Below, piece by piece: positions 19,873 to 31,497 of a stretch of 64,000 bases of DNA. The stretch's first letter is position 1. The number at the start of each line of letters is the position of its first letter. The position numbers and the translations under genes were made by a program. The notes under the pieces are model-generated. The model did not search any database. It saw nothing but the letters and a program-made list of their open reading frames with translations, and was not told the origin of the DNA. Source of the DNA: Pantoea sp. Eser (lineage in GTDB: Bacteria; Pseudomonadota; Gammaproteobacteria; Enterobacterales; Enterobacteriaceae); contig SZZY01000009.1 in NCBI GenBank assembly GCA_009830035.1, forward strand, positions 62,001 through 126,000, written 5' to 3'.

Positions 19873-21153
19873 TTACTGCCCCGCATTGGCCAGTTTAGCC
19901 AGCATGGCGCGGGTAACCAGTACGATGCCTTCATCCGAACGGTGAAACCGGCGACTGTCTTCATCAGGGTTTTCGCCGATGACCATTCCTTCCTGGCAGC
20001 TCGCAGGCGCGATCAATCACACAGCGGCGCAGACGGCAGGATCGGCCAACCACCACATCGGGCAGCAGCACGGTTGAATCAATGTTGCAAAACGAGTTAA
20101 CGCGTACCCGGGGAAACAGCACCGAGTTCACCACCACCGAGCCGGAGATGATGCAACCGCCCGATACCAGCGAGTTCATGGTCATGCCGTGACTGCCTGA
20201 GCGATCCTGGACAAACTTGGCGGGCGGCAGCGGCTCCATATGGGTGCGAATCGGCCAAGTCACGTCGTACCATATCCAGTTCCGGCATTACCGAGGCTAG
20301 GTCGAGGTTTGCGCTTCCAGCGTGCCGACATCGCGCCAGTAAGGCGGTGCTTTGTCGTCGTTCTGCACGCAGGAAAGCGCAAAGGAGTGCGCATAGCCCT
20401 CACCGCTCGCCACGATTTTCGGCAGGATATCTTTGCCAAAATCGTGATTTGAGCCTGGGGTCTGCAGATCTTCTTGCAGCAACGCATAAAGATAGTCGGC
20501 GTTGAAGACGTAGATCCCCACACTGGCCAGCGCCTGGGTGTCATCCCCCGGCATGGTCGGCGGTTTTGGCGGCTTTTCGACGAAGTCGATCACCATGTTC
20601 TCTTCGTTAACCGCCATAACGCCAAACGCGGTGGCTCCATGCACCGGCAAACAGGCGATAGTACATTTCGCCTCGTTAACCACGTGATCCAGCAACATGC
20701 GCGAATAATCCATCTTATAAATGTGGTCCCTGGCGAGGATCACGATGTACTGCGCCCGATAACGGCGAATCACATCAAGGTTTTGCGTTACCGCATCGGC
20801 GGTGCCGCGATACCACTGTTCGGTAGAGAAGCGCTGCTGCGCTGGCAGCAAATCCACAAACTCATTCATCTCTTCATTGAAGATCGACCAGCACACGCTG
20901 GATGTGCTGGGTCAGGGTGGTGGTACTGGTACTGGGTAATCACGCCAATGCGGCGGATACCGGAGTTAACGCAGTTGGACAAGGCAAAGTCGATAATGCG
21001 GAACTTGCCGCCGAAGTGCACCGCCGGTTTGGCGCGTTTTGCCGTCAGGTCGACCAGCCGTGTACCGAGTCCACTGGCGAGGATCAGAGCAACCGTTTGT
21101 GTAGGGAGCTGGCGCGCCAGCATCAGGTGATCTTTTCTGTCTAATTTAACCAT
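19873..21153 (-). pseudogene. glgC: glucose-1-phosphate adenylyltransferase glgC, multiple lesions
   Basis: GlgC makes ADP-glucose, the committed step of bacterial glycogen synthesis. From [15 protein letters not shown] (21153) the homology changes frame at least four times: near 20925 (ITQYQYH), near 20305 (about 10 bases including YWK lost), near 20275 (extra base, PELDM) and near 19975 (VIDRACELP). The terminal block [14 protein letters not shown] ends at 19873. Signature residues are also altered: the N-terminal AGGRGTRL motif reads ASGLGTRL, and the active-site GDHIY reads RDHIY. Frame loss plus motif erosion mark it as an older pseudogene than single-stop neighbours. Confidence 0.93.
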
Positions 21154-21163
21154 GTCTGACTCC

Positions 21164-23146
21164 TTATGATTGCTTTTGGAACACGCACACACCGTGTGCG
21201 GGACCATGCCAGACAGTTAACAGGATGGGGTTATCGTCCCCGGCGAAAGGAGGAAGGGCACGCCATTCTCCGTCTGGTAACACGATGTCGTTCACCGAGT
21301 CCGTGGCGTTTATTGTTATTAACCAGCGGCCGGACAGCAGGATCTGCAATCTGTGCGTCCCCTGTGCCCATTCATCGTGTTGCAGTGGCTGGCCACCGGC
21401 ATTGAGCCACTGCACATTGCCATCACCTTCCTGCCACCAGAGATCCGCCGTCAGCGCCGGAATGCGCTGACGCAGCTGGATCAGGGCCGCAGTGAATCCG
21501 ACCAATCCTTTCTCATCCGCCCGCCAGTCAAGCCAGCTCAGGGCGTTGTCCTGACAGTAGGCGTTGTTGTTACCGTGCTGCGTGTGGCCGCGCTCGTCGC
21601 CCGCCAGCAGCATCGGTGTGCCCTGCGACAGTAACAGGGTGGTGAGCAAGCCCCGCACGCTGCGACGGCGGCGCTCAATCACATCGAAGCTGACGTTCAG
21701 CCCCTCTTTGCCATGGTTATGGCTGTAGTTATCGCCGTGCCCGTCACGGTTATCTTCCCCGTTGGCTTCGTTGTGCTTGCTTTCGAAGCTCACCACGTCC
21801 CACAGCGTAAAGCCGTCATGAGCGGTGACCAGGTTGACGGTGGCGTGTGGCTGCCGGTCCTGATGCTGAAAAAGATCGCTGGAGGCGGCAAAACGACGGG
21901 CAAACTCCCCGTTGCTCATTGCACCGTGCAGCCAGTAGCGTCGCGCGGTGTCGCGGAAGCGATCGTTCCATTCAGCAAACGGCGCAGGAAACTGGCCGAC
22001 CTGATAGCCATTGGGTCCGATATCCCAGGGTTCGGCAATCAGCTTGACCTGGGACAGCAGCGGACAGGCGCGTATCGCCTCAAACAGCGGCGCATCACGC
22101 TGGTAGTCGGGCGTACGCCCCAGCACCGGCGCCAGATCAAAGCGGAAACCGTCGACGTGACAAACCCGCACCCAGTAGCGCAGCGCATCCAGCGCCCACG
22201 CCATCACCTGCGGGTGATGCAGATTGAGCGTGTTGCCGCAGCCGGTCCAGTTCTGATAGTCGCCCTGCTCGTCCAGCCAGTAATAACTGGCGTTATCGAT
22301 GCCGCGCAGTGAAATCGTCGGGCCGATAGCGTCCAGTTCGGCGGTGTGGTTAAACACCGCATCCAGCAGCATTTCTATCCCGGCCGCATGCAGGTTTTTG
22401 ACCGCCTGCTGAAACTCCTGCAGCGGCGTCAGCCCATCCTGTCCGGCGGCGTAGCGCGGATCGACCGCCCAGAGTGCAAACGGGTTATAGCCCCAGTAGT
22501 TGCTCAGCCCCAGCTGAAGCAACCGCGGTTCGCTGGCAAAATGGGCAACCGGCAGCAGCTCAATCGCCGTGATACCGAGACGACGCAGGTAACCCACCAT
22601 AACAGGATGGCCGAGCGCCGCGTAAGTACCGCGCAGCGTTTCCGGAATTTCCGGATGCTGCCGTGTCAGGCCGCGCACATGCGCCTCATAAATCACGGTG
22701 TTGCCCCACGGCGTGCGCGGCGCAACGTCGTCCTGCCAGTCGAAATCTTCAGCCACCACCAGTGACTTCGGCGCGATCGCCGCGCTGTCGTGCGGGTCAG
22801 GCTCGCTGATGCCGCCGTGAAAACGGGCATCGTCCGGCACGTCGCCTTCAACCGCGCGGGCGCAAGGGTCCACCAGCAGCTTGGCTGGGTTAAAACGATG
22901 CCCCTGACTGGGTGCCCATGGACCGTGGACCCGATAGCCGTAACGCTGCCCTGGCTTTAGCGTCGGAACATAGCCATGCCAGATATCGCCGCTGCGGCCA
23001 GGCAGATCGATACGCTGCTCCACCCCGTTTTCATCAAACAGGCACAGCTCAGCGCGGCTGGCATGCTGTGAAAACAGTGTGAAATTGACGCCCTTGCCAT
23101 CGTAACTGGCACCAAGCGGCTGCGGATCGCCGGCCGTTATGGTCAT
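21164..23146 (-). CDS. glgX: glycogen debranching enzyme GlgX
   Basis: A GH13 isoamylase-type enzyme that cleaves alpha-1,6 branches of phosphorylase-trimmed glycogen. The start [12 protein letters not shown] (23146) overlaps the glgB stop in an ATGA junction, giving 660 residues (E. coli 657). An N-terminal CBM48-like domain precedes the GH13 barrel, with DGFRFDLA (nucleophile Asp) and a conserved [13 protein letters not shown] block. The frame is intact and the coupling to glgB suggests one transcript. Confidence 0.96.
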   Translation of the reverse strand: MTITAGDPQPLGASYDGKGVNFTLFSQHASRAELCLFDENGVEQRIDLPGRSGDIWHGYVPTLKPGQRYGYRVHGPWAPSQGHRFNPAKLLVDPCARAVEGDVPDDARFHGGISEPDPHDSAAIAPKSLVVAEDFDWQDDVAPRTPWGNTVIYEAHVRGLTRQHPEIPETLRGTYAALGHPVMVGYLRRLGITAIELLPVAHFASEPRLLQLGLSNYWGYNPFALWAVDPRYAAGQDGLTPLQEFQQAVKNLHAAGIEMLLDAVFNHTAELDAIGPTISLRGIDNASYYWLDEQGDYQNWTGCGNTLNLHHPQVMAWALDALRYWVRVCHVDGFRFDLAPVLGRTPDYQRDAPLFEAIRACPLLSQVKLIAEPWDIGPNGYQVGQFPAPFAEWNDRFRDTARRYWLHGAMSNGEFARRFAASSDLFQHQDRQPHATVNLVTAHDGFTLWDVVSFESKHNEANGEDNRDGHGDNYSHNHGKEGLNVSFDVIERRRRSVRGLLTTLLLSQGTPMLLAGDERGHTQHGNNNAYCQDNALSWLDWRADEKGLVGFTAALIQLRQRIPALTADLWWQEGDGNVQWLNAGGQPLQHDEWAQGTHRLQILLSGRWLITINATDSVNDIVLPDGEWRALPPFAGDDNPILLTVWHGPAHGVCVFQKQS

Positions 23147-25329
23147 TCGCCCTCCCGCACCAGCCACAGAGTCGCCAGCGGCGGCAGATTCAGGCTCAGC
23201 GACTGCGGTCGCCCATGGCTCGGCTGCTGATCGGTATGCACGCCGTGGTTGCGCACGTCGCTGCCGTGATATTCATGCTGGTCGGTATTCATCACTTCGC
23301 GCCACTTACCGGGCTGGTTCACGCCAAAGCGGTAACCTGGCCGCGGCACCGGGGTAAAGTTACTGACCACGATCACTTCATTGCCTTCACGGTCGCGACG
23401 GACAAAGGCAAACACCGAATGCTCCGCATCGTCGACCACCAGCCACTCAAATCCCTGCGGATCGAAGTCGAGCTGATGCAGCGGCGTGTAGTATTGATAG
23501 GTATGGTTGAGATCGCGCACCAGACGCTGCACGCCGTGGTGCCAGTTGTCACCGCCTTCCAGCAGATGCCAGTCGAGGCTGACGTCATGATTCCACTCGC
23601 GGCCCTGGGCGAACTCATTGCCCATAAACAGCAATTTCTTGCCCGGGAAGCCCCACATCCAGCCGTAATAGGCGCGCAGGTTGGCGAACTTCTGCCACGC
23701 ATCACCCGGCATGCGGTCAAGAATCGAGCGCTTACCGTGCACCACTTCATCGTGTGACAGCGGCAGGACAAAATTCTCGGTGTAGTTGTACATCATGCCG
23801 AAGCTCATCAGGTTGTGATGATAACGGCGATGGATCGGATCGAGTTTCATGTAGTCGAGCGTGTCGTGCATCCAGCCGAGGTTCCATTTGAACCAGAAGC
23901 CCAGCCCGTAGCCTTCGGTTGGACGCGTCACGCCAGGGTAATCGGTCGACTCTTCCGCCATCGTCACCGAGCCGGATGCCACGGTGCCCAGCGTGCGGTT
24001 GGTGTAGCGCAGAAACTCAATCGCTTCGAGGTTTTCACGCCCGCCATACTGGTTAGGCACCCACTCGCCTTCCGCGCGGCTGTAGTCGCGGTAAATCATC
24101 GACGCCACCGCATCGACGCGTAAACCATCAATGCCAAAACGTTCAACCCAGTAGAGCGCATTGCCCGACAGGTAGTTGCTGACTTCACGACGGCCAAAGT
24201 TATAGATCAGGGTGTTCCAGTCCTGATGGAAACCTTCACGCGGATCGCTATGTTCGTACAGCTCGGTGCCATCAAATTTTGCCAGACCAAAGTCATCGCT
24301 CGGGAAATGGCCCGGCACCCAGTCCAGCAGCACGTTCAGGCCGGCGGCATGGGCGCTGTCGATAAAGGCGCGGAATTCATCACGGGTCCCGAAGCGACGG
24401 GTCGGCGCGTACATGCCCAGCGGCTGATAACCCCAGCTGCCATCAAACGGATGTTCGTTGATCGGCAGCAGTTCGATATGGGTAAAGCCCATCTCTTTGA
24501 CGTAGGGCACCAGCTGTTCAGCCAGCTCTTTGTAGCTCAGCCAGAAGTTATTGTCGGTGTGGCGTCGCCATGAACCGAGATGCACTTCGTAAATCGAGAT
24601 CGGTGCATCAAAGGCGTTGGCCGCTTTGCGCGCATCTTTCATCTCGATGGCGTCGGGCAGGCCACAAATCATCGAAGCCGTTTGCGGACGCATCTGCGCC
24701 TCAAAGGCGAACGGATCCGCTTTGATGCGCAGCTGGCCGTTGGCGTCGATGATTTCAAATTTATACAGCTGGCCGTTAACCGCGCCTGGCACAAACAGCT
24801 CCCAGATGCCCATCTCTTTACGCAGACGCATCGGGTGACGGCGGCCATCCCAGAAGTTGAAATCTCCCACTACCGACACGCGACGAGCATTGGGTGCCCA
24901 GACGCAGAAACGGGTACCGGTGACGCCATCAATCACGTCACCGTGAGCGCCCAGCGTTTCGTAAGGGCCCAGGTGAGTTCCTTCGGCCAGCAGCCACAGG
25001 TCCATCTCCTGCAGCAGCGGGCCAAAGCGGTAAGCATCGTCGATCAGGTTCTGCTGACCGTGCCAGTTCACCGCCAGCTGGTAGCGGAAACGGTTTTTAC
25101 GGCGTGGGATGATCACGCCACTGAAGAAGCCGCGTGCATCTTCGCACGCCAGCTGCGCAAGTTTACGCCCGGTGGAGGTTTCGATTACCCACACCTCAAG
25201 CGCTTCAGGTAACAACGCCCTGACTTCCAGGCCTTGCTGAGTCTGGTGCATCCCCAGTAACGCAAATGGGTCAGAATAATTACCTGCAAACAGGGCATTG
25301 ATCGCATCGCGATCGGGAAGCTCTGACAT
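23143..25329 (-). CDS. glgB: 1,4-alpha-glucan branching enzyme GlgB
   Basis: This GH13 branching enzyme introduces alpha-1,6 branches. The start [17 protein letters not shown] (25329) gives 728 residues, exactly the E. coli length. Two N-terminal CBM48/E-set regions (to about residue 215) precede the catalytic barrel with [18 protein letters not shown] (nucleophile), MAEEST (acid/base) and LSHDEVVHG. The frame is intact. It heads the minus-strand glg order, with about 320 bases before it to the asd terminator. Confidence 0.97.
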   Translation of the reverse strand: MSELPDRDAINALFAGNYSDPFALLGMHQTQQGLEVRALLPEALEVWVIETSTGRKLAQLACEDARGFFSGVIIPRRKNRFRYQLAVNWHGQQNLIDDAYRFGPLLQEMDLWLLAEGTHLGPYETLGAHGDVIDGVTGTRFCVWAPNARRVSVVGDFNFWDGRRHPMRLRKEMGIWELFVPGAVNGQLYKFEIIDANGQLRIKADPFAFEAQMRPQTASMICGLPDAIEMKDARKAANAFDAPISIYEVHLGSWRRHTDNNFWLSYKELAEQLVPYVKEMGFTHIELLPINEHPFDGSWGYQPLGMYAPTRRFGTRDEFRAFIDSAHAAGLNVLLDWVPGHFPSDDFGLAKFDGTELYEHSDPREGFHQDWNTLIYNFGRREVSNYLSGNALYWVERFGIDGLRVDAVASMIYRDYSRAEGEWVPNQYGGRENLEAIEFLRYTNRTLGTVASGSVTMAEESTDYPGVTRPTEGYGLGFWFKWNLGWMHDTLDYMKLDPIHRRYHHNLMSFGMMYNYTENFVLPLSHDEVVHGKRSILDRMPGDAWQKFANLRAYYGWMWGFPGKKLLFMGNEFAQGREWNHDVSLDWHLLEGGDNWHHGVQRLVRDLNHTYQYYTPLHQLDFDPQGFEWLVVDDAEHSVFAFVRRDREGNEVIVVSNFTPVPRPGYRFGVNQPGKWREVMNTDQHEYHGSDVRNHGVHTDQQPSHGRPQSLSLNLPPLATLWLVREGE

Positions 25330-25651
25330 GACTTTCTTCCTGTTATATTTGGCAGGCGAAATGAACAACACGACACGACTTGTCGCGCTTCACATGCACT
25401 GCTCTCCATTGAGCCATACGTACGACGACAAAAGGAGTCAGGCCATTCCATGGGAAAAGTGTCTTTGCCTTGTACAACAACCATTTAGTCCGGAAAGCAA
25501 AACAGTCAACCTGCGGCACATCATGGTTAAATCATAGCTTGGTAGCGGCAGTTGCCATGGCTGAAAACAAAAAATTATTCACCGAGCGGCAAAAAAGGAA
25601 GCTGATCACTGAGTAAGCGAAACGGCAGCTCAAATATGCTGCGACAAAAAC
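25330..25651. promoter_or_regulatory. glgB upstream region
   Basis: About 320 bases between glgB and the asd terminator contain no supportable gene. The 25530-25650 part is A-rich (AAACAAAAAATTATTC, ACAAAAACAAAAAAAG). It presumably carries the glgB promoter, but no operator was recognised. Confidence 0.35.
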
Positions 25652-25676
25652 AAAAAAAGCCGGGTAAATCCGGCCT
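25652..25676 (-). terminator. rho-independent terminator after asd
   Basis: On the minus strand GCCGG and CCGGC arms with a 6-base loop are followed by seven T residues (complement of 25652-25658), shortly after the asd stop. Confidence 0.9.
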
Positions 25677-25693
25677 TTGGCGAGCGTCATCGG

Positions 25694-26803
25694 TTAGTTG
25701 GTTAACAGCCGCAGCATACGGCGTAGCGGTTCAGCCGCACCCCATAATAACTGGTCACCGACGGTAAAGGCGGAGAGGTATTCCGGCCCCATATTCAGTT
25801 TGCGCAGACGGCCAACCGGCGTGGTCAGCGTGCCGGTCACCGCCGCTGGCGTCAGTTCGCGCATCGTGCGTTCGCGATCGTTTGGCACCACTTTGACCCA
25901 CTCATCGTGAGCAGCCAGCAGCTGCTCGATGTCGGCCAGCGGCAGGTCGCGTTTCAGCTTCAGGGTAAACGCCTGGCTGTGGCAGCGCAGCGCACCGACG
26001 CGCACGCACAGTCCATCAACCGGAATCACCTTACGGGTGGCGAGGATCTTGTTGGTTTCCGCCTGTCCTTTCCACTCTTCACGGCTCTGACCGTTGTCCA
26101 GCTGCTTGTCGATCCACGGGATCAGGCTGCCCGCCAGCGGCACGCCGAAGTTATCGGTCGGCAGGGTACCGGAGCGGGTGAAGTCGGTGACGCTACGCTC
26201 GATATCGAGAATGGCCGAGGCCGGATTCTGCAGCGCAGGCGCCACGTGATCGTGCAGCATGCCCATCTGGGTCAGCAGTTCACGCATATGACGCGCACCG
26301 CCGCCTGACGCCGCCTGATAGGTGGCAACCGAGGCCCACTCCACCAGATCCTGCGCAAACAGCCCGCCGAGTGACATCAGCATCAGGCTGACGGTGCAAT
26401 TTCCGCCGACAAAGGTCTTGATGCCGCGATCGATACCTTCACGGATCACCTGATGGTTAACCGGGTCGAGGATGATAATCGCATCGTCTTTCATCCGCAG
26501 CGTAGAGGCGGCATCGATCCAGTAGCCCTGCCAGCCGCTTTCGCGCAGCTTCGGATAGACCTCGCTGGTGTAGTCGCCGCCCTGGCAGGTGATGATGATA
26601 TCCAGCGCACTCAGCGCCTCGATATCAAACGCATCCTGCAGGACGCCCTGCTGCTTACCGCCAAAAGCAGGGGCCGCCTGGCCGTGCTGCGACGTCGAGA
26701 AGAACACCGGATTGATGAGATCAAAATCGCGCTCTTCGCTCATGCGGGACATCAGCACTGAGCCGACCATACCGCGCCAACCAACAAAACCTACATTCTT
26801 CAT
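25694..26803 (-). CDS. asd: aspartate-semialdehyde dehydrogenase Asd
   Basis: An intact 369-residue enzyme (E. coli 367) that reduces aspartyl phosphate to aspartate semialdehyde, the branch point to diaminopimelate/lysine, threonine and methionine. The NADP-binding N-terminus reads [15 protein letters not shown]. The active-site cysteine lies in GGNCTVSLM at about residue 135. It supplies the cell-wall precursor DAP and is retained as expected of an essential gene. Its own terminator separates it from glgB. Confidence 0.97.
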   Translation of the reverse strand: MKNVGFVGWRGMVGSVLMSRMSEERDFDLINPVFFSTSQHGQAAPAFGGKQQGVLQDAFDIEALSALDIIITCQGGDYTSEVYPKLRESGWQGYWIDAASTLRMKDDAIIILDPVNHQVIREGIDRGIKTFVGGNCTVSLMLMSLGGLFAQDLVEWASVATYQAASGGGARHMRELLTQMGMLHDHVAPALQNPASAILDIERSVTDFTRSGTLPTDNFGVPLAGSLIPWIDKQLDNGQSREEWKGQAETNKILATRKVIPVDGLCVRVGALRCHSQAFTLKLKRDLPLADIEQLLAAHDEWVKVVPNDRERTMRELTPAAVTGTLTTPVGRLRKLNMGPEYLSAFTVGDQLLWGAAEPLRRMLRLLTN

Positions 26804-27022
26804 GTCGTGTCCGTCTCAGGCGGTTTCACACCTGCTTTTCATTTCAGAGGAGGGAACGACGTGTTATTTTCACGCCGCTCTGCGTAATAATAAGATTTAC
26901 CTGTGACTACAAACTCTACAAAATGCAGGCTTTCTGGCAAGTGAATTAATTCGATTACGCTAACTTTTTCAGCAGCGTAACTAATAACAGCCCTTTTTAG
27001 CTCACGAGACGGCGCCAAACGA

Positions 27023-27616
27023 ATGACTGAAATGATTTCAACGACCATATTATTGTTGTTAATTATGGACCCACTGGGCAATTTGCCCATTTTTATGTCG
27101 GTTTTAAAGCATCTGGAACCGAAACGGCGGCGAGTGGTTCTGATACGCGAAATGTTGATTGCGTTAATCATCATGCTGCTGTTTCTGTTTACCGGTGAGC
27201 GCATTCTGGCTTTTCTGAATCTGCGTACCGAGACGGTGTCGATTTCCGGCGGGGTGATTCTGTTCTTAATCGCTATTAAGATGATTTTCCCGTCGGAGGA
27301 GAGCAGTAGTACCGGCTTATCGGCAGGTGAAGAGCCGTTTCTGGTGCCGCTGGCGATCCCGCTGGTCGCCGGACCGTCGCTGCTGGCAACCCTGATGCTG
27401 TTGTCACATCAGTACCCGCACCAGATGACGCATCTGGTGGGTGCGCTGTTGATTGCCTGGGGCGTGACGGTCGGCATTTTGCTGCTGTCGGGCCTGTTCC
27501 TGCGCCTGCTGGGCGATAAAGGGGTGAATGCGCTGGAGCGGCTGATGGGATTGATTCTGATTATGCTGGCGACCCAGATGTTCCTTGATGGGATTCGGGC
27601 TTATCTGAAGCTGTAG
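27023..27616 (+). CDS. yhgN: MarC-family (UPF0056) inner-membrane protein YhgN
   Basis: A 197-residue polytopic membrane protein of the MarC family with about six hydrophobic helices. The start reads MTEMISTTILLLLIMDPLGN, and conserved DPLGNLPIF and LALPLVAGP-type loops (here LAIPLVAGPSLLATLML) are present. The length equals that of E. coli YhgN. No clear Shine-Dalgarno precedes the ATG. It is divergent from asd, as in E. coli. The biochemical function of the family is unknown. Confidence 0.93.
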   Translation: MTEMISTTILLLLIMDPLGNLPIFMSVLKHLEPKRRRVVLIREMLIALIIMLLFLFTGERILAFLNLRTETVSISGGVILFLIAIKMIFPSEESSSTGLSAGEEPFLVPLAIPLVAGPSLLATLMLLSHQYPHQMTHLVGALLIAWGVTVGILLLSGLFLRLLGDKGVNALERLMGLILIMLATQMFLDGIRAYLKL

Positions 27617-27637
27617 TGAGTAGCTGTAGTCAGTTCC

Positions 27638-27665
27638 GTTCTTCCCCATCACCGCAGGGAAGAAC
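27638..27665. terminator. inverted repeat between yhgN and gntU
   Basis: Perfect 9-bp arms GTTCTTCCC (27638-27646) and GGGAAGAAC (27657-27665) lie between the convergent ends of yhgN and gntU. There is no T-run, so a bidirectional terminator role is only plausible. Confidence 0.45.
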
Positions 27666-27686
27666 AGAACCGGAGAGGCCGCGCCG

Positions 27687-29027
27687 TTACGATAACAACG
27701 TAAAGGCGATCATTCCCACCACCGCGCCAACGGTGCCGAGAATGGTTTCCATCAGGGTCCAGGTTTTCAGGGTTTCCGCTTCGCTGGCCCCGGTGAAGCG
27801 ACCAAACAGCCAGAAACCGGCATCATTGACGTGGCTGATGATAATCGACCCGCCGCCGATACAAATCGACAGTGCCGCCAGCTGAGCGCCGCTGTAGTGC
27901 AGCGGTTCAATCACCGGCATAATCAGGCCAACCGTGGTCAGACAGGCGACCGTCGCCGATCCCTGAATAACCCGCACTGCGCCCGACAGGATAAAGCAGG
28001 CCAGCGTAATCGGCAGTCCCGCACCGGTCAGCGCGTTACCCAGCACCGGGCCGACGCCGGAATCCACCAGCACCTGTTTAAACACCCCGCCCGCACCGAT
28101 CACCAGCAGGATAATACCCGCCGGTTGCAGCGCACTGCCGCACACCTGCATCACCCGCTCTTTATCCATGCCCTGACGGTACGCCAGCCCATAAATCGCC
28201 ACCAGCAACGCCAGCAGAATGGCGGTAAACGGGTGGCCGATAAATTCCAGCCACTCATATAAAGGGGTGCCTTCAGTGGTGAAGCGCGCGCCGATAGTTT
28301 TCAGGCCGACCAGTACCAGCGGGAACAGAATCAATGACAGGCTGAAACCAAACGAGGGCAGCTTACTCTCATCGACATCCGGCTGATGATCTTCCGGTGG
28401 TGCGCTGAAGGAGACGAGATTACCGATGAAATTGCCGAACAGCGGACCAGCAATCAACATGCCGGGGATCGCCGCGCACAGACCAAGCAGGATCATCTAG
28501 CCAAAGTCAGCGTGCATCTGCGAGGCCAGCAGCATCGGCGCCGGACCCGGCAGCAGGAAGGCGGCCGCAGCGGCAACCCCGGCAAACAGCGGGATCACCA
28601 GCTTGACCAGATTGCCACCGGTACGCCGCGCCACGGCAAAAGCGATACTGATTAACAGCACCACCGCCACTTCAAAAAACAGCGGCAGCGCGCAGATCAG
28701 GCCGGCAATGCCCATCGCGTAATGGGCGCGACTCTGACCAAAGGTTTTCAGCATCCGGATAGCGATCTGATCGACCGCACCTGTCTCGTGCAGGATTTTG
28801 CCGAACATCGCGCCCAGCGCCACCACGATAGCGAGGAAGCCGAGCGTGCCGCCCATCCCCTTCTGCATGGTTTCGGCGATCTGATTCAGCGGCATACCGG
28901 AGAATAACCCAGCGCCAATCGACACTAACATCAGGGCGACAAAGGCGTGCATGCGCGCTTTCATCACCAGAAAAAGCAGCAGCAGGACAGAGCCTGCTGC
29001 GGTCAAAACAAGTGTTGCGGTATTTAT
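27687..29027 (-). pseudogene. gntU: low-affinity gluconate transporter gntU, amber stop and lost start
   Basis: The 446-codon length equals E. coli GntU, an inner-membrane gluconate:H+ symporter of the GntP family, and transmembrane segments are clear (TLVLTAAGSVLLLLFLVMK). Two defects are visible. The position of the usual initiation codon (MNTATLVL) reads ATA at 29027-29025. An in-frame TAG stands at 28499-28497 (MHADFG*MILLGLC), where a Trp is expected. No other codon change breaks the frame. It follows gntK by two bases, as in the gntRKU layout. Confidence 0.88.
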
Positions 29028-29029
29028 CT

Positions 29030-29567
29030 CTAACCCTGGCTGATTGCGTCCCTGATAGTCGCAACCGTAGCCGCCACAACCTCGTCGAGTGAATGATCTA
29101 TATCCACCACCAGTAACATCCGGCTCATCGCTGCCGGGCTCTTCCAGCGTCGCAAACTGGGTGACCAGCATTTGCGGCTTGAAGAAGTGACCTTTACGCG
29201 CTTTAAGACGGGCTTCGATGGTATAGAAATCGCCTTTCAGATAGACGAAACGCAGGTTGTCATTACCCTGACGCAGAATATCGCGATAAATTTTTTTCAG
29301 CGCCGAGCAAACAATCACCGAAATCGCCTAGGTACGTTGCATCGCAAAAGCGGCATCGTTCAGCGCCTGTAACCACGGCTGACGGTCGTGATCATCCAGC
29401 GGATGACCGTCGGCCATTTTCAGGATGTTGGCGCGCGGGTGGAGAAAATCACCGTCGAGAAAGGCGGTATTCAGTTGATGCGAAACCTGGTTGGCGACGG
29501 CAGACTTACCGCTGCCTGAAACGCCCATCAGGATAAAAACGTGATGCGACGGGGATTGCGTTGTCAT
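29030..29567 (-). pseudogene. gntK: thermoresistant gluconokinase gntK, amber stop plus frameshift
   Basis: GntK phosphorylates gluconate to 6-phosphogluconate. The frame starts MTTQSPSHHVFILMGVSGSGKSAVA with a Walker A loop. TAG is codon 80 (29330-29328, MQRT*AISVIVCSALKK). A base is missing near 29108 (DEPDV), shifting the C-terminus; the proper ending VVDIDHSLDEVVAATVA runs in another frame to TAG at 29032-29030. Without that lost base the frame would stop; as it is, gntK reads through into gntU. A GntR-type operator remains upstream. Confidence 0.9.
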
Positions 29568-29596
29568 TTTTCTGCTCCGGCAGGGATGAATTTGAC

Positions 29597-29615
29597 AATG
29601 TTACCGATAACAATG
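29597..29615. promoter_or_regulatory. GntR-type operator upstream of gntK
   Basis: The palindrome ATGTTACCGATAACAATG (29598-29615) matches the TGTTAC...GTAACA-like operators of the gluconate repressor GntR in E. coli. It sits between gntR (intact) and gntK (broken), about 30 bases upstream of the gntK start. Confidence 0.75.
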
Positions 29616-29707
29616 TCGTTTCTCATTGTCTTGACCGCTTAACAGCCTGGCAACCTTTTTACCGGGAAAAGCACGAAAGTGTGAGCTGACTCATAAAATC
29701 GCCAGAA

Positions 29708-30703
29708 TCAGATGCTGCCACCTTCACTGATTTCAAAGCCCACATCGAGTGGTTGATTCACGCTGCTGTCACCGGCGATACGCGCCAGCAACAGCGCCGC
29801 TGCTTCGCGTCCCATCCGGTCGCGCGGCGTCAGTACCGTCGCCAGCTGCGGCGTCACCACCTGACTGATGTCGTGACCGTGAAAACCGGCAATCGCCATC
29901 TGGCTCGGCACCTGCAACCCCTGCCGCTGGCATTCAAACATCGCGCCGACCGCCAGGTCATCGTTGGTACAGAACAGGCTGTCGGTTTCAGGATAGAGTC
30001 GTTGCGCCTCACGCAGCAGATCACAACCGGCGCTGAATGAAGAGGCATCTTCCATCATCACGCTGCGCGGCGTCAGCCCCGCTTCGCGCATCGCCGCTTC
30101 ATAACCGCGCTGCTTTTGCAGCGTACGTTCATCAAGCCGTGCGCCAAGGTAAACCGTATAACGATGGCCTTTACGCAGAATAGCCTGGGTCATCTGACGT
30201 GCCGCTTCCACGTTGTCGAAGCCTACCGCTATGTCCAGGCAGGGCGTCACGCTGTCCATTACTTCAATCACCGGAATGCCGGCCACTTCCAGCATCCGCA
30301 GCGTGCCCGGAGTGTGAGTGCGTTCGGTCAGGATCACCCCATCAATGTTCCAGCCGAGCAGCGAGCACAGCTGTAACTCTTCTTTTTGCGGGTTATAACC
30401 GAAGCGAGCTACCAGCGTCTGGTAGCCCGCCTCATCGGTGACGGCTTCAATGCCGCGCAGAACGTCGGCGAAGACCTGGTTGGTGAGCGACGGCAGCAGC
30501 ACGCCAATGGCGCGGCTGGTGGCGTTAGAAAGCATGTCGGGTGCGCGATTAGGGATATAACCCAGCTCATCCAGCGCCACGGCAATCTTATCGCGCAGGG
30601 CAATGGAGACCTGCTCAGGATTACGCAGGTAACGGCTGACGGTCATTTTAGTAATGCCGACGCGATCGGCAACGTCCTGTAATACCGGTCTTTTCTTCTT
30701 CAT
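29708..30703 (-). CDS. gntR: gluconate operon repressor GntR (LacI family)
   Basis: The start MKKKRPVLQDVADRVGITKM (30703) gives a 331-residue LacI/GalR-family repressor of standard length. The N-terminal HTH (LQDVADRVGITKMTVSRYLR) is followed by the periplasmic-binding-like effector domain (VFADVLRGIEAVTDEAGYQ, SLFCTNDDLAVGAMF). It represses gntK/gntU and Entner-Doudoroff genes until gluconate binds. The frame is intact, although its local targets gntK and gntU are dead; it may be kept for distant targets or be next to decay. Confidence 0.95.
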   Translation of the reverse strand: MKKKRPVLQDVADRVGITKMTVSRYLRNPEQVSIALRDKIAVALDELGYIPNRAPDMLSNATSRAIGVLLPSLTNQVFADVLRGIEAVTDEAGYQTLVARFGYNPQKEELQLCSLLGWNIDGVILTERTHTPGTLRMLEVAGIPVIEVMDSVTPCLDIAVGFDNVEAARQMTQAILRKGHRYTVYLGARLDERTLQKQRGYEAAMREAGLTPRSVMMEDASSFSAGCDLLREAQRLYPETDSLFCTNDDLAVGAMFECQRQGLQVPSQMAIAGFHGHDISQVVTPQLATVLTPRDRMGREAAALLLARIAGDSSVNQPLDVGFEISEGGSI

Positions 30704-30805
30704 CGTAGCGCCTGGGATCGCCCTCATAGCTTAAGTACGATGAGTCTATCACTTTTCTGTCATCAGATTGCCAACCGGGCGCGACGTTGCGCGCCCGTAT
30801 CCGAA

Positions 30806-31491
30806 TCAGACCGGTGGCAGATCAAACAGCAGCACTTCAGCGGCGCTGCTGGCCTCGATGGTCAGTGCGCTTTCGTCCCAGATAGCCAGCGCATCGCTGG
30901 TGGTGACCGCTTGCCCGTTGACAGTGACATAACCTTTAACCACCTGAATCCAGATGCGACGACCGGCATCAATCGCCACGTTATCCTGCTCACCCGCCGC
31001 CAGTACCCAGCGCGATAAGGTCATATCCTGATAAACCTTCAGCGAGCCTTCACGCGCATCCGGGCTCAGCACCAGCTGACGTCCCTGCACATCCGGGAAA
31101 CGACGCTGATCGTAGCGTGGTTCAATGCCGGTACACTCAGGAATGATCCAGATCTGATAAAGATGCAGCGGCTCGGTGGCACTGGCATTGTACTCAGAGT
31201 GACTCACACCGGTACCGGCGCTCATGATCTGGAATTCCCCGGCCGGGATCTGCTCTTTGTTGCCCATGCTGTCCTGATGCTCAACCGTTCGTAGGTCAGG
31301 ATCTCCATATCTTTATGCGGATGGGTACCAAAACCCTGGCCGCCTTCCACCACATCTTCATTGATCACCCGCAGCGCGGAGAAACCCATAAAGTTAGCGT
31401 CGTGATAGCTGGCGAAGGAAAAGGTGTGCCAGCTATCAAGCCAGCCGTGGTTAGCGTGACCGCGTTCTTCAGCTTTACGTAGATAAATCAT
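30806..31491 (-). pseudogene. yhhW: pirin-family quercetin dioxygenase yhhW, broken by a small deletion
   Basis: Pirin-like bicupin of about 231 residues. The N-terminal cupin starts [20 protein letters not shown] (31491), with metal-binding histidines in [13 protein letters not shown]. About 10 bases are missing near 31270 (LTY then ERLSIRTAW, where [19 protein letters not shown] is expected), shifting the frame. The remainder, [19 protein letters not shown] to VLLFDLPPV, is open in another frame down to 30806. Neighbour of gntR as in E. coli. Confidence 0.88.
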
Positions 31492-31497
31492 GTTCAA

